DNA of 64,000 nt, taken from positions 10,416,001-10,480,000 of the forward strand of contig NZ_CP127295.1 of assembly GCF_030285665.1 (NCBI RefSeq). The letters are read 5' to 3'. The position numbers and the translations under genes are program-made. How positions within the stretch are numbered: the stretch's first letter is position 1; the number at the start of each line of letters is the position of its first letter. Origin of the DNA: Amycolatopsis mongoliensis. GTDB lineage: Bacteria > Actinomycetota > Actinomycetes > Mycobacteriales > Pseudonocardiaceae. This document shows positions 24,211-33,687 of the stretch, one piece after another. A model generated the notes under the pieces. That model saw only the letters and a program-made list of their open reading frames with translations, was not told the origin of the DNA and did not search any database.

Positions 24211-24897
24211 ATGGCTGAATTCGTACTGGTGGCAGGCGCTTGGCTCGGTTCGTGGGCGTGGGACGACGTGGTCCCGGGGTTGCGCGAAGCGGGTCACGGC
24301 GCCCACGCGGTGACGTTGTCCGGCGTCGCCGAAAAACGCGACGTGCCCGCCGGGCAGCAACGGCACGTGCAGGACATCGTCGACGTCGTCTTGCAGGGCG
24401 ACCTGCGGGACGTCGTGGTGGTCGGGCACAGCTACTCCGGCATCCCGGTGGGGCAGGCGGCCGAGCGGATCGGCGACCGGCTGAGGCGCGCGGTGTTCGT
24501 CGACTCCAACGTGCCGGCGGACGGCGAGTCGTTCACCTCCGGCTGGTCCGAGGCGCAGGCCGCGGCCCTCACCGAACGCGGCTTCTGGCCACCGCTGACC
24601 GCGGAAGACTATGCGGGGCAAGGACTTTCGGCCGCCGAGATCGCCCGGATCGTGGCGGGCTCGACCCCGCACCCGGCCGCGTCGCTCACCGAACCCGCAG
24701 TGCTTTCCCGTCCGCTGGGCGAACTCCCGGCGACCTACGTCAAGTGCCTGCTCGACGGCGAAACGCCGAGCCGGGACGTCGCGAAGCTGCTGGAAAGCGA
24801 CCGCTGGCAGCTGGTGGAGCTGGACACCGGGCACTGGCCGATGTTCTCGCGGCCGCAGGAGCTGACCACGATCCTGCTGGAGGCGGCGAAGGACTGA
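24211..24897 (+). CDS. Alpha/beta hydrolase, 228 aa
   Basis: Begins MAEFVLVAGAWLGSWAWDDV, a Salicylate-esterase/EstC-like N-terminus (oxyanion hole region), with nucleophile elbow VGHSYSG (Ser near residue 74) and catalytic His in LDTGHWPMFSRP near the C-terminus. It fits the short esterase/dienelactone-type group. It stands alone, convergent with the large membrane protein. Confidence 0.85.
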   Translation: MAEFVLVAGAWLGSWAWDDVVPGLREAGHGAHAVTLSGVAEKRDVPAGQQRHVQDIVDVVLQGDLRDVVVVGHSYSGIPVGQAAERIGDRLRRAVFVDSNVPADGESFTSGWSEAQAAALTERGFWPPLTAEDYAGQGLSAAEIARIVAGSTPHPAASLTEPAVLSRPLGELPATYVKCLLDGETPSRDVAKLLESDRWQLVELDTGHWPMFSRPQELTTILLEAAKD

Positions 24898-24907
24898 CCC
24901 CGGCCGG

Positions 24908-26719
24908 TCACGGCGTCAGGGCGCGCACGTCCCAGATCCACACCCCGCCGACGAACTCCGCCGGCTTGCGCAGCAGGAGCTCCACAGTGGACTTCAGCGC
25001 TTCCTGGTTCTGGCGCGGCCCGACCACCAGCACGTCCGCGTTCCAGGCGCGCAGGTCCGCCAGCGCCTGGGTGCGGTCGGCTTCGGTGACGTCCGCGGCC
25101 TGCCCCGTCTTCTCCACCTCCGCGAACAGGTCCGAGGTCGGCAGGGGCACCGCGCCGTAGCGGCCGCGGCGGTCGTCCGGTGAGGTCGGGCCGACGAAGT
25201 AGCCCTCCGGCATCGGGTAGCCGAGGCCCGCGTCGACCTGCCAGTGCAACGGCTCGGCCTCGCCGGTGCTCGGCAGCGGAACGGGCACCAGCGAACCGCC
25301 CGGGGCGATGTACTGGCGCCAGATCCCGTCGGCGAAGAAGGGCGGTGAAAGGGGGCGCTGGTGCGTCACCAGTTCCGTCGGCGCGATCGGCAGCAGCACC
25401 GCCACCACCGCGCCGATCCAGATCATCCGCAACGGGAACCGGGGCTTGCCGTCCAGCGGTTCCGGCAGCTCGGCCGCCGCCGCCCAGACGCGGTGCGTCG
25501 CGATCGCCAGGAGCCCGCCGACCACGGGGATGCAGCCCATCGCGAGCCGGGATTCGAGCAGCGAATCCAGCAGCGGCAGCTGGCCGAGCCACTTCCACGG
25601 CCCGGCGATGCCGGTGTCGTCGTGCGCCACCGTGATTTCGACACCCAGCGAAAGGAGGGCCATCACGTACATCGTGATCGCCAGCGCGCGCGAAACGACG
25701 TCGCGCCACAGCCAGATCGTGAGCACCACCATGAGCACGATCAGCGGCCAGCCGAAGAACGCGTTCTCCTCGGTGCGGTTCATCGACACGTCCGCGGCCG
25801 CCTCGGGCGCGCCGGCGATCGACTGCGTCGCGAAGCGCGTGAACGCCGCCGTGTCGTTGCCCGCCGAACCGTGCAGCAGCGAGTGGAAGCTCTGCGGGCC
25901 GAAGAACTGCCAGTACAACGGGAACCCGGCGATCAGCAGCGCGACGACCGCGCCGACGCCGATCCCCTTGCCCAGCGGCGCCAGCATGCCGCGGATTTCG
26001 GCGCGGTGCGGGATCAGGTAGGCGATCGCGAACACCACGAACGTGATGGCGAAGATCATCAGCGGTTCTTCGCCCAGCAGGATCTGCCACGCGACGAGCA
26101 GGCCGAGCACGATCCCGTTGCGCACCGGGCGTTCGCCGTGCGCGATCTGGATGGTCTTGAGCGCGATGAACGGCAGCACGAACAGCACGACGAAGTTCGG
26201 GTGCGCGTTGCCGTGCGAGATCATCGGCGGGGCGAAGCCGCAGAACGCGCCGCCGATCGCGGCCGCGGTGCGGTTGGGCACCAGGTGGCGGGAGAAGACC
26301 CAGTACCAGCCGGTCGCGGTGCCGGCGAGCCCCGCGGTGAGCACGATCGCCCACGTCAGCGTCGCGCCGAAGGTCAGCGTGATCGGCGCGAGCGGGATGT
26401 TCAGGCCGAACATCGCCGCGTTCGCCGCCATGTTGACGCCGAGCGGGTAGTTCTGGAGGTCCGTGGTGAACGGGTTCTGGAAGTGCAGCACGGCCTTCGC
26501 GACGACCGTCGAGTACCACTCCCACTGGCTCTGGTCGGCGGCGCCGTTCCAGAGGTAACCGCGCTTGAGATCGAACCAGAGCCCGTTGTAGAGCAGGATC
26601 GTGAACAGCAGGAACCCACCGGTGATGGCGGAGTCCTGCCATGCCCAGCGCTTCGGGCCTTCGGGTGGTTCGGCGGCGGGCGGGACGAGTTCGGGGACGG
26701 CTTCGGACTTCAAGCTCAC
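24908..26719 (-). CDS. Large polytopic membrane protein, possible GT-C-type glycosyltransferase, 603 aa
   Basis: The GTG at 26719 overlaps the serpin stop (GTGA). About 11-12 membrane helices occupy residues 30-430, with a first extracytoplasmic loop DLKRGYLWNGAADQSQWEWY, then GAFCGFAPPMISHGNAHPNF, and a soluble extracytoplasmic C-terminus (about 450-603). The topology and loop with acidic residues after helix 1 are like GT-C polyprenyl-phosphate-sugar transferases, but no diagnostic motif is certain. Coupling to a serpin gene is unusual. Confidence 0.65.
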   Translation of the reverse strand: MSLKSEAVPELVPPAAEPPEGPKRWAWQDSAITGGFLLFTILLYNGLWFDLKRGYLWNGAADQSQWEWYSTVVAKAVLHFQNPFTTDLQNYPLGVNMAANAAMFGLNIPLAPITLTFGATLTWAIVLTAGLAGTATGWYWVFSRHLVPNRTAAAIGGAFCGFAPPMISHGNAHPNFVVLFVLPFIALKTIQIAHGERPVRNGIVLGLLVAWQILLGEEPLMIFAITFVVFAIAYLIPHRAEIRGMLAPLGKGIGVGAVVALLIAGFPLYWQFFGPQSFHSLLHGSAGNDTAAFTRFATQSIAGAPEAAADVSMNRTEENAFFGWPLIVLMVVLTIWLWRDVVSRALAITMYVMALLSLGVEITVAHDDTGIAGPWKWLGQLPLLDSLLESRLAMGCIPVVGGLLAIATHRVWAAAAELPEPLDGKPRFPLRMIWIGAVVAVLLPIAPTELVTHQRPLSPPFFADGIWRQYIAPGGSLVPVPLPSTGEAEPLHWQVDAGLGYPMPEGYFVGPTSPDDRRGRYGAVPLPTSDLFAEVEKTGQAADVTEADRTQALADLRAWNADVLVVGPRQNQEALKSTVELLLRKPAEFVGGVWIWDVRALTP

Positions 26720-27807
26720 GGTTCGACCACCCTGGCGAGGAAGTGGAGGGCCCCGGTGCCGGCGTGCCGGACCAGCAGCAGGAACGGCCGGTCGACCGTG
26801 ACGGTGACCGGGTCGTCGATGATCATCGAGGTGAGGCGCATGGTCAGCGCGGTCGCCGCGGCCCCCTCGAAGCCCTGTTCGTCCACGCGCAGCACGGCCT
26901 GGTGCAGCACCTCGGACACGATGAGCCGCGGGTCCGGGGAGAGCCCGCTCAGGTCGGCCTTGTCGGTGAACATCGTGCGGACGCCGAGGTCGCGCAGCAC
27001 GCCGGTGAGCGAACTGGCGACGTCCAGCGAGATCTTGGGCAGCGCGAGCTCGACGGGCTTGAAGCCGATCCCGTCGAGCAGGCTCGTCAAGCTCGCCGGG
27101 TCGAGCGCCGCTTCGGCTTCGGCGAGGTCGCCGTCGGGCAGCAGCACCACGGCCTGGAAGCCGCCCGCCGCGACCAGCCGCACGGCCTGCCAGCCGGCGG
27201 CGTGCGCGTAGCCGACGCGTTCGCTGAGCCACATGGTCGGGACGTCCCGGGTGCCGGACGGGGCGTGGAACGGCGCGTCGGCGGTGTTCGCCTCGCGGAA
27301 CGGCAGCTTCCACGCGGCCTTCAGGTACAGCGCGTTGACCAGCACGGCCGCGACGTCCCGGTCGATCGAGCCGGGCGGCAGCAGCTGCGGGATGAGGCCG
27401 CGCGTGGTGCGCTCGACGTCCTCGTTGATCAGGGCGCGCGCGGCTTCGGGCTCCTTCTCGAAGGGTGCGCTCGCGACGGCGGCACCGGGCCACCCGGCCA
27501 GCTCGGCCTTGAAGGAGTCTTCGAGCGGGAGCCGGTCGTCGGCCCACAGCGTGTTCGAGACGGCGAGCTCGGCCTGCTCGCCGCGGGCCTCTTCGACGAG
27601 CTGCGCGGCCTCCCGCAGCAGGACGGCCTGCCGGTCGGGGTCACCGAGCAGGGCGACGAGCTCGTCGCGGGTCTTCCCCCGGGCGGCCCGCGCCGCCAGG
27701 GTCAGCGCACTGGCCACCGAATACGGCGAGAAACAGGAGTTCCCGCCCGCGGCGCCGAGGGCCGCGTGAACGGCGAGGGCGAACCGGAGGTGGCTGTCCG
27801 TGGCCAT
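26716..27807 (-). CDS. Serpin (serine protease inhibitor), 363 aa
   Basis: Bacterial serpin with family landmarks: N-terminal SCFSPYSVASALTLAARAARG (NxxxSPxS type), AVSNTLWAD, VNALYLKAAWKLPF (shutter region), VVLLPDGD, and the C-terminal VDRPFLLLVRH with FLARVVEP. The hinge EQGFEGAAATA precedes the reactive loop; counting from the conserved Glu as P17 the predicted P1-P1' is Thr-Ser (TMRLT/S), which is tentative. The start ATG 27807 gives a cytosolic form with no signal peptide. Serpins are rare in bacteria. It is translationally coupled to the membrane protein that follows. Confidence 0.92.
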   Translation of the reverse strand: MATDSHLRFALAVHAALGAAGGNSCFSPYSVASALTLAARAARGKTRDELVALLGDPDRQAVLLREAAQLVEEARGEQAELAVSNTLWADDRLPLEDSFKAELAGWPGAAVASAPFEKEPEAARALINEDVERTTRGLIPQLLPPGSIDRDVAAVLVNALYLKAAWKLPFREANTADAPFHAPSGTRDVPTMWLSERVGYAHAAGWQAVRLVAAGGFQAVVLLPDGDLAEAEAALDPASLTSLLDGIGFKPVELALPKISLDVASSLTGVLRDLGVRTMFTDKADLSGLSPDPRLIVSEVLHQAVLRVDEQGFEGAAATALTMRLTSMIIDDPVTVTVDRPFLLLVRHAGTGALHFLARVVEP

Positions 27808-27964
27808 GCGGGCGAGCGTACCGGAACGGTTCGCCCCGCCGGGCGGCCACGCGGAACTCCGCCCACCGGTGACAATTCCCCCACCCGGAACCACACAGCC
27901 GAATGCCAGAACGCACCCCCGCAAGCCCGTGATCCCGGGGTCGGCCCGCGTACCTGGAGGGGCG

Positions 27965-28090
27965 GCCCACGTGATCGGAAGGGCATCACCCGTGATCAGG
28001 AGGGCATCACGCGTGATTGGGCGGGCATCGGCGTGATGCCCCTTCAGACACGTGTGATGCCTCGCGGAGCACGTGTGATGCCCCGCGGCG
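27965..28090. repeat. Two opposing arrays of about 20-bp repeats
   Basis: Three direct copies of a unit like cgtgatcggaagggcatcac occur at about 27970-28032, then three copies in the opposite sense, cgtgatgcccctt, cgtgtgatgcctcgcgg and cgtgtgatgccccgcgg, at about 28032-28090. Together they can fold into a long imperfect hairpin. They lie between the dgt stop (28103) and the serpin start (27807). Function unknown; similar gtgatgcc-type repeats may be dispersed in the genome. Confidence 0.7.
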
Positions 28091-28102
28091 CACGGGGCCG
28101 GG

Positions 28103-29377
28103 TCAGCGGTGGTGACGGGTCACGTGCCACGAGTACCACGTGTGGGCCTGCGCGTCCGTGAGGGAGGCGACCTGGTCGATCACCACGCGCAGCAGCCCCG
28201 CGTCGTCGCGGGCCGTGTTCCAGGCCGGGACGAACAGCGGGTCCAGCGACTCGGGCGCCCGGCGGGCCAGCGCGTGGACCAGCTCCACCAGCAGCTCCCG
28301 CTGCCCCTCCTGCATCGCCAGCCGCCGGCGGTCGCTCATCACGTACCGCAGCGCCAGCGCCTTCAGCAGCGCCACCTCCGCCGCGACCTGCTCGGGGACG
28401 CACAGCCGCGCCCGGTAGCAGCCCAGCGGCCCCTCGCCGAACTCCGCGCGGGTGCCCGTGACCGCCGCCGTCGTGAAGCGGCCGACCAGTTCGCTCGTCA
28501 ACCGCTTCAACGCCACCTGCGCGCCCGGCGAGCCGTCCGGCTCCGCCGACGTCAGCGCCGCCACCACCGGCAGAGCCAGCAGTTCCGCCGCCGCATCCTC
28601 CAAAGTGGACACCGACTGCGCCGAGAAGTGCTTGGCCGCGGCCTCGGCGACGGCCGCGCGCTCGTCCGGGTGGGCGAGCACGCGCAGCTTGATCCGGCCG
28701 GCCAGCACCCCGTCCTCGACGTCGTGCACCGAGTACGCGACGTCGTCGGCCCAGTCCATGATCTGGGCTTCCAGACACGTCCGCTCCGCCGGCGCCCCTT
28801 CGCGGACCCACTCGAACACCGGGACGTCGTCGGCGTACACGCCGTACTTCGCCTGCCCCGGCTTGCGCGGCCACGGGTACTTCGTGGTCGCGTCCAGGCA
28901 CGCGCGGGTGAGGTTGAGCCCCACCGGGTCGCCGTCGGCGGAGAGGAACTTCGGCTCCAGCCGGGTCAGGATGCGCAACGTCTGGGCGTTGCCCTCGAAC
29001 CCGCCACACGCGGCGGCCACTTCGTCGAGGGCGCGCTCGCCGTTGTGCCCGAACGGCGGGTGCCCGATGTCGTGCGCCAGCCCGGCGGTGTCGGCCAGGT
29101 CCGGGTCCGCGCCCAGCTCGTCGGCGATCCCACGGCCGATCTGCGCGACCTCCAGCGAGTGCGTCAGCCGGGTGCGCGGGACGCCGGTGACCTCGGCGCC
29201 CTCGCCCGGCCCGACCACCTGGGTCTTGCCCGCGAGCCGCCGCAACGCCGCCGAGTGCAGCACGCGGGCCCGGTCGCGCGAGAACGCGCTGCGCCCGTCC
29301 GCGCGCGTGCCGGGCAGCGCCGCGCCCTTCGCCGGCTCCGGCAGCAGGCGGGCGGTGTCGTGCTCGGTGTAGTCCAC
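28103..29377 (-). CDS. dgt: Deoxyguanosinetriphosphate triphosphohydrolase-like protein, 424 aa
   Basis: HD-domain dNTP triphosphohydrolase that converts dGTP (or other dNTPs) to the nucleoside and tripolyphosphate. Visible: [21 protein letters not shown] with the first metal His, then [16 protein letters not shown] (HD plus HNGE), and [19 protein letters not shown] with the last Asp. Length and motif order match actinobacterial Dgt. In mycobacteria it lies next to dnaG; here 12 kb of other genes separates them. Confidence 0.93.
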   Translation of the reverse strand: MDYTEHDTARLLPEPAKGAALPGTRADGRSAFSRDRARVLHSAALRRLAGKTQVVGPGEGAEVTGVPRTRLTHSLEVAQIGRGIADELGADPDLADTAGLAHDIGHPPFGHNGERALDEVAAACGGFEGNAQTLRILTRLEPKFLSADGDPVGLNLTRACLDATTKYPWPRKPGQAKYGVYADDVPVFEWVREGAPAERTCLEAQIMDWADDVAYSVHDVEDGVLAGRIKLRVLAHPDERAAVAEAAAKHFSAQSVSTLEDAAAELLALPVVAALTSAEPDGSPGAQVALKRLTSELVGRFTTAAVTGTRAEFGEGPLGCYRARLCVPEQVAAEVALLKALALRYVMSDRRRLAMQEGQRELLVELVHALARRAPESLDPLFVPAWNTARDDAGLLRVVIDQVASLTDAQAHTWYSWHVTRHHR

Positions 29378-29411
29378 CCGACCAGCCTAAACGCGGCCAC
29401 CGACAAAAAGC

Positions 29412-30074
29412 TCAACCCAGGAAGGTGGCGAAGAGATCGTCGGCCGGGGTCTTGGTCAGCCGGTAGTACAGCAGCGCGCCGGTCTCACGGATGATGTAGC
29501 GCACCTGCGTGACGCGCTCCTGCACGATCGGCCCGCTGTGCGTCGGCGCGGTCCAGGCGTCCAGGCCCAGGTCGTCGGCCATCGTCCGGGCCCGGAAGGA
29601 GTGCCACGGGTCGCTGACCAGCACCGCCGTGTGCCAGCCGCGCTCCTGGACCTCGTCCGCGACCGCGCGCAGGCTGCGCAGCGTGTCGCTGCCCTCCCCG
29701 ACGGCCAGCGTCGCGGACGACGGCACGCCGTGCCGGGTCAGCCAGAGCTGGCCGGCGCGGGCCTCGGTGAAGTTGTCCTCGGCCTTCTTGCCGCCCGCGG
29801 TGACGATCGTCTTCGCGACGCCCGCGTCGTAGAGCTGCTTGGCCTTGACCAGCCGCGCCGCGTAGATGTCCGACGGCTTGCCGTTGTACTGCGCGGCGCC
29901 CAGCACCACGATGACGTCGGCGGGCGTCCGGTCGTTCTCGCGCGCGACCTGCCAGACGCGGAACGCCGTCCCGCCGACGAGCGCCAGCAGCATGAGGACC
30001 GTGCCGAAGGCGATCCGGCGCGCCCAGCTCGCGCGCGTCGGCTTCGTGCGTTCAGCGGTACCCACCCGGCCCAT
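29412..30074 (-). CDS. YdcF/DUF218-family membrane-anchored protein, 220 aa
   Basis: One N-terminal membrane helix (RRIAFGTVLMLLALVGGTAF) and an extracytoplasmic DUF218 domain: DVIVVLGAAQYNGKPSDIYAAR, KTIVTAGGKKAEDNFTEA, and VLVSDPWHSFRARTMADDLG. DUF218 proteins (SanA/ElyC-like) act in envelope maintenance. ATG at 30074; a GTG at 30065 is an alternative. Confidence 0.85.
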   Translation of the reverse strand: MGRVGTAERTKPTRASWARRIAFGTVLMLLALVGGTAFRVWQVARENDRTPADVIVVLGAAQYNGKPSDIYAARLVKAKQLYDAGVAKTIVTAGGKKAEDNFTEARAGQLWLTRHGVPSSATLAVGEGSDTLRSLRAVADEVQERGWHTAVLVSDPWHSFRARTMADDLGLDAWTAPTHSGPIVQERVTQVRYIIRETGALLYYRLTKTPADDLFATFLG

Positions 30075-30097
30075 CTTGTCAGAAGGCCACCGGCCCT

Positions 30098-30703
30098 TCA
30101 GAGCCAGCCGCGCTCCTCGGCGACCCGGACCGCTTCGGCCCGCGTCCGGGCCCCGGTCTTGCCGATCGCGGCGGAGAGGTGGTTGCGCACGGTGCCTTCC
30201 GACAGGTGCAGGGCGCGAGCGACGTCCGCCACCGTGCTGCCGTCCTTGGCTTCCCGCAGCACGTCCCGCTCCCGCCCGGTGAGCGGGCTGGCGCCGGTGG
30301 CCAGCGACTCGGCGGCCAGCGCCGGGTCCACCACCCGGAGTCCACTGTGGACCCGCCGGACGGCTTCGACGAGCTGCTCGGGCGGGGCGTCCTTGACGAC
30401 GAACCCGGCCGCGCCCGCCGCCATCGCGCGGGCCAGGTAACCGGGCCGGCCGAACGTCGTGCAGATGATCACCCGGCACGACGGCAGCGCGGTCCGCAGC
30501 TCGGCCGCCGCCGCCAGGCCGTCCTTGCCCGGCATCTGCACGTCGAGCAGGGCGACGTCGGGCTTGGCCTCGCGAGCCGCGGCCACCACCTCGTCGCCGG
30601 AGCCGACCTGCCCGACCACCTCGATGTCCGATTCGAGGCCGAGCACGGTGGCCAGTGCCCCGCGCACCATGGCCTGGTCGTCGGCCAGCAACACCCGGAT
30701 CAA
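30098..30703 (-). CDS. NarL/LuxR-type response regulator, 201 aa
   Basis: Receiver domain with the acid pocket DDQ, phosphoacceptor in ALLDVQMPGKDG (Asp near residue 53), Thr in ICTTFGRPGY and Lys in FVVKDAPP. C-terminal LuxR HTH: LTGRERDVLREAKDGSTVAD, then LHLSEGTVRNHLSAAIGKTG. TTG start at 30703 overlaps the kinase stop (TTGA). Forms a two-component system with the kinase and probably controls the ABC exporter of the same gene run. Confidence 0.92.
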   Translation of the reverse strand: MIRVLLADDQAMVRGALATVLGLESDIEVVGQVGSGDEVVAAAREAKPDVALLDVQMPGKDGLAAAAELRTALPSCRVIICTTFGRPGYLARAMAAGAAGFVVKDAPPEQLVEAVRRVHSGLRVVDPALAAESLATGASPLTGRERDVLREAKDGSTVADVARALHLSEGTVRNHLSAAIGKTGARTRAEAVRVAEERGWL

Positions 30704-31902
30704 GCGAGTCCTCCCGCGGGTTCGGCACGCACGGCCGGAGCGGCCGCACGGGGTTCCGGCAGCGGGATCTCCGCCCGCACCAGCAATCCTCCCCCGGGCC
30801 GGGCCGATGCCCGCAGGGTGCCCCCGACCGCGGCCAGCCGTTCGGTGAGCCCGCGCAGGCCGTTGCCCGGGACGACCTCGGCGGCCGTGCCGTCGTCCTC
30901 GATCTCCAGCCAGGTGTCGCCCAGCCGGACCTTCACCTGCTTGGCCCCGGAGTGGCGCAGCACGTTCGTCACGGCCTCGCGCAGCACGTACCCGAAGGTG
31001 GTCTGGAACTCCGGCCGGACGTTGTCGACGGCGTGCGGCAGGTCGGGGTCGATCTCCGCGGCCCGCAGCGCCGCGCGCGCCCCGACGAGCTCCGCCGACA
31101 GCGACACCTCGCGGTACTCCGACACGGTCGCGCGGACGTCGGAGAGCGCGCTGCGGGTCAGGCTTTCGACCTCGCGGATCTCCTCGACGGCGCGCGGGAT
31201 GTCGCCGGCGCTCTCCAGCACCCGCCGGGCCAGCCCCGCCTTGACGGTGATCGTGGTCAGGCTGTGCCCGAGCAGGTCGTGCAGGTCGCGGGCGACGCGC
31301 TGGCGTTCGTTCGTCACGGCGAGCGTGGCGATCTCCTTGTTGGCCAGCTCGAGCCGCCGGACCGCGCGGATGAGGTTGGCCATGAAGAACATCGCCAGCG
31401 TCACCGAGCCGACGGTGATCAGGTCGCCGTAGCCGTCCTGGAACCTGCCGTCCGCCACCAGCAGCAGCGCGCCCACCGCCAGCGTCGCGAGGTCGACGAT
31501 CACCGCCCACGCGGCCGGGGTCAGGAAGACCATCACCGCCGTGCCGTAGAGCAGGATGAACGGGCTCGCCGAGGCCGCCGCGACCACGCCGAGCCCCAGC
31601 AGGTTCATCCCGATGCCGAAGCCCAGCTTCACCGGCCGCGTCCGGCGGAAGACGAAGGGGAACAGCAGGTAGCACAGCGCGTAGGCGTAGACCAGCACGC
31701 CGATGAACACGACCTCGGCGTCGACCTCGGGCCGGGAGGCCAGCGACTTCGTGACCGGGATCAGGAACGGCAGCAGGAAGACCGCGCCCATGATCGGCCA
31801 GCGCACCTGGTCGGGACCGTTGTTCTCCGGGTCGGGCAGCGGGTCGTCCCACCACGCTTCCCGGCTGTTCAGCCCGAACCGGTGCCTCTCGGACTTCGCC
31901 AT
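30700..31902 (-). CDS. Sensor histidine kinase, DesK/NarX type, 400 aa
   Basis: Five to six membrane helices in residues 30-170, then HisKA_3 dimerisation domain with the phospho-His in ERQRVARDLHDLLGHSLTTI and a compact HATPase (VLRHSGAKQVKVRL, LEIEDDGTAAEVVPGNGLRGL). Such membrane kinases with downstream ABC-2 exporters often sense membrane or antibiotic stress. The order ABC ATPase, ABC permease, kinase, regulator suggests one operon. Confidence 0.92.
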   Translation of the reverse strand: MAKSERHRFGLNSREAWWDDPLPDPENNGPDQVRWPIMGAVFLLPFLIPVTKSLASRPEVDAEVVFIGVLVYAYALCYLLFPFVFRRTRPVKLGFGIGMNLLGLGVVAAASASPFILLYGTAVMVFLTPAAWAVIVDLATLAVGALLLVADGRFQDGYGDLITVGSVTLAMFFMANLIRAVRRLELANKEIATLAVTNERQRVARDLHDLLGHSLTTITVKAGLARRVLESAGDIPRAVEEIREVESLTRSALSDVRATVSEYREVSLSAELVGARAALRAAEIDPDLPHAVDNVRPEFQTTFGYVLREAVTNVLRHSGAKQVKVRLGDTWLEIEDDGTAAEVVPGNGLRGLTERLAAVGGTLRASARPGGGLLVRAEIPLPEPRAAAPAVRAEPAGGLA

Positions 31903-31928
31903 CGCCGTTCCTCGCCCTTCTCCGGCCC

Positions 31929-32666
31929 TCAGACGCGGGCGCTGTCCTTACGGTAACGCCTGATCACCAGTGCCCCCAGCACGGCGGTCCACGCCGCGAG
32001 CACGCCGACAGCCGTCGGCAGCGAGACCACCATGTCGCTGGTCACGGCGGGTCGCGCGACCTGCAGCACCCAGTACGTCGGCATGATCTGCGCGAGGTCG
32101 TGCATCCAGGACGGCATGCCCTCGATCGGGATCCACAGGCCGCCGAGGAACCCCATGCCGAGGGTGACGATCATGCTGATCGGCTGCATCGTCTCGGGGG
32201 TGCCGAACTGCCCGATCAGCAGGCCCAGCAGGACCAGCGGGACGGTGCCGAGCCAGACGCCGGCGAAGATCCGGATCCAGCCCGCGGCATCGACGTGCAC
32301 GCCCTCGACGGTCACGGCCAGCAGCGGCACGAGGATCAGCGCGGGCAGCCCGACGAGCATGCCGGACAGCCCCTTGCCCGCCAGGTAGCCGGTGCCGGTG
32401 AGCGGGGTCAGCCGCAGCTGCCGTTGCCACCCGAGCGCGCGTTCCAGGGCGAGCCTGCCGCCGCTCGTGTTGGCCGCGGCAAACGTCCCGAACGTCATCA
32501 TGTTGATCATGATCACGGCGGCGACCGCGGCGTGGTCCGGTGCGTCCGCCTTCGTGAAGACGCTGGCCTGCAACAGGAACATCAGCACCGGGAACGCGAT
32601 GACGAAGATCAGGAACCGCGGCGCGCGGAAGTTCCGGCGGATTTCGGTGAGCAGGTAGGTGGTCAT
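31929..32666 (-). CDS. ABC-2 type transporter permease, 245 aa
   Basis: ATG at 32666 overlaps the ATPase stop (ATGA). Six membrane helices; MTTYLLTEIRRNFRAPRFLIF and the QLRLTPLTGTGYLAGKGLSG loop are standard for daunorubicin-resistance-like ABC-2 permeases, with GFLGGLWIPIEGMPSWM as the typical conserved loop between helices 5 and 6. Export substrate unknown. Confidence 0.9.
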   Translation of the reverse strand: MTTYLLTEIRRNFRAPRFLIFVIAFPVLMFLLQASVFTKADAPDHAAVAAVIMINMMTFGTFAAANTSGGRLALERALGWQRQLRLTPLTGTGYLAGKGLSGMLVGLPALILVPLLAVTVEGVHVDAAGWIRIFAGVWLGTVPLVLLGLLIGQFGTPETMQPISMIVTLGMGFLGGLWIPIEGMPSWMHDLAQIMPTYWVLQVARPAVTSDMVVSLPTAVGVLAAWTAVLGALVIRRYRKDSARV

Positions 32667-33595
32667 CGCGCGGACTCCGGGGTCTCGTCGGCGGTCAGGG
32701 AGAGGAAGGCGCCTTCGAGGCCGACGGCGCTGATCTCGACGTCGTGCACGGCGGGTACGGCCGCTTTGAGCGCCCACAGCGTCGCGTCGGAGTCGCCGGT
32801 GGAGATCGCGACGCGGTCGCCGCGCAGCTCGAACTCCTTGACGCCGGGCAGCGCCGCGACGACGGCTTCGGTGGCACCCGGGACGGCGGCCCGCAGCGTG
32901 CGGCCGCCGGCCAGCGCGCGGACCTCGGCGACCGAGCCGTCGGCGACGACCCGGCCGCGCCGCATGAGCACCACCCGGTCGGCGAACTCCTCGGCCTCTT
33001 CGAGGTAGTGCGTGGCGAACACGACCGTCCGACCGGACTCGGTGAACGAGTACATCGACTGCCAGAACTCCCGCCGGGTCCCGACGTCCATCGCGGCCGT
33101 CGGCTCGTCGAGGATCAGCAGGTCGGGGTTGCTGACCAGGGCGACGGCGAAGCGCACGCGCTGCTTCTGCCCGCCGGACAGCTTGTTCGCGCGGCGGCCG
33201 GCCAGCTCGTCGATCCCGGCGGCGCGCAGGGCCTCGGCCACCGGCATCGGCCGGCGGTGCAGGGCCGCGACCATGCCGACGGTCTCCCCGACGGTCAGGT
33301 CGTCCATCAGGGCGCCGCCCTGCAGCATCGCGCCGATGAGGCCGGCGCGGACCGCGTCGACCGGCCGGCGCCCGAACACGCGCACGTCGCCCGCGGCCGG
33401 CGTGGTCAGGCCGAGGATCATGTCGACGGTGGTGGACTTGCCCGCGCCGTTGGGGCCGAGCAGGGCGACCACCTCGCCCGGGGCGATCGTCAGGTCGACG
33501 CCGTCGACCGCGTGCACGTCGCCGTAGTGCTTGCGCAGGCCGGTGAGATGGACCGCGGCCCCCGCCGCCACCGCCTGGATGTCTGTTTCTCGCAT
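32663..33595 (-). CDS. ABC transporter ATP-binding protein, 310 aa
   Basis: Walker A GPNGAGKSTT (residues about 49-58), Q-loop, signature LSGGQKQRVRFAV, Walker B LLILDEPTAAMD and H-loop ATHYLEEAEEFADR. The C-terminal extension (after about residue 220) is DrrA-like. First gene of a four-gene operon with its permease and the two-component system. Start ATG 33595. Confidence 0.93.
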   Translation of the reverse strand: MRETDIQAVAAGAAVHLTGLRKHYGDVHAVDGVDLTIAPGEVVALLGPNGAGKSTTVDMILGLTTPAAGDVRVFGRRPVDAVRAGLIGAMLQGGALMDDLTVGETVGMVAALHRRPMPVAEALRAAGIDELAGRRANKLSGGQKQRVRFAVALVSNPDLLILDEPTAAMDVGTRREFWQSMYSFTESGRTVVFATHYLEEAEEFADRVVLMRRGRVVADGSVAEVRALAGGRTLRAAVPGATEAVVAALPGVKEFELRGDRVAISTGDSDATLWALKAAVPAVHDVEISAVGLEGAFLSLTADETPESAR

Positions 33596-33687
33596 GCCCC
33601 CAGGCTGCCGCCCGGCGGGCCCGGGTCCCCAGACCGTGCGTCACGACCTGACCGTGACAGGTGTCAGGGGTGCGGCCCTCCGGAAAG

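Noticed and set aside
27965..28090. CRISPR array
   Set aside because: Units are about 20 bp, vary, invert in the middle and have no uniform spacers; no cas genes are present.
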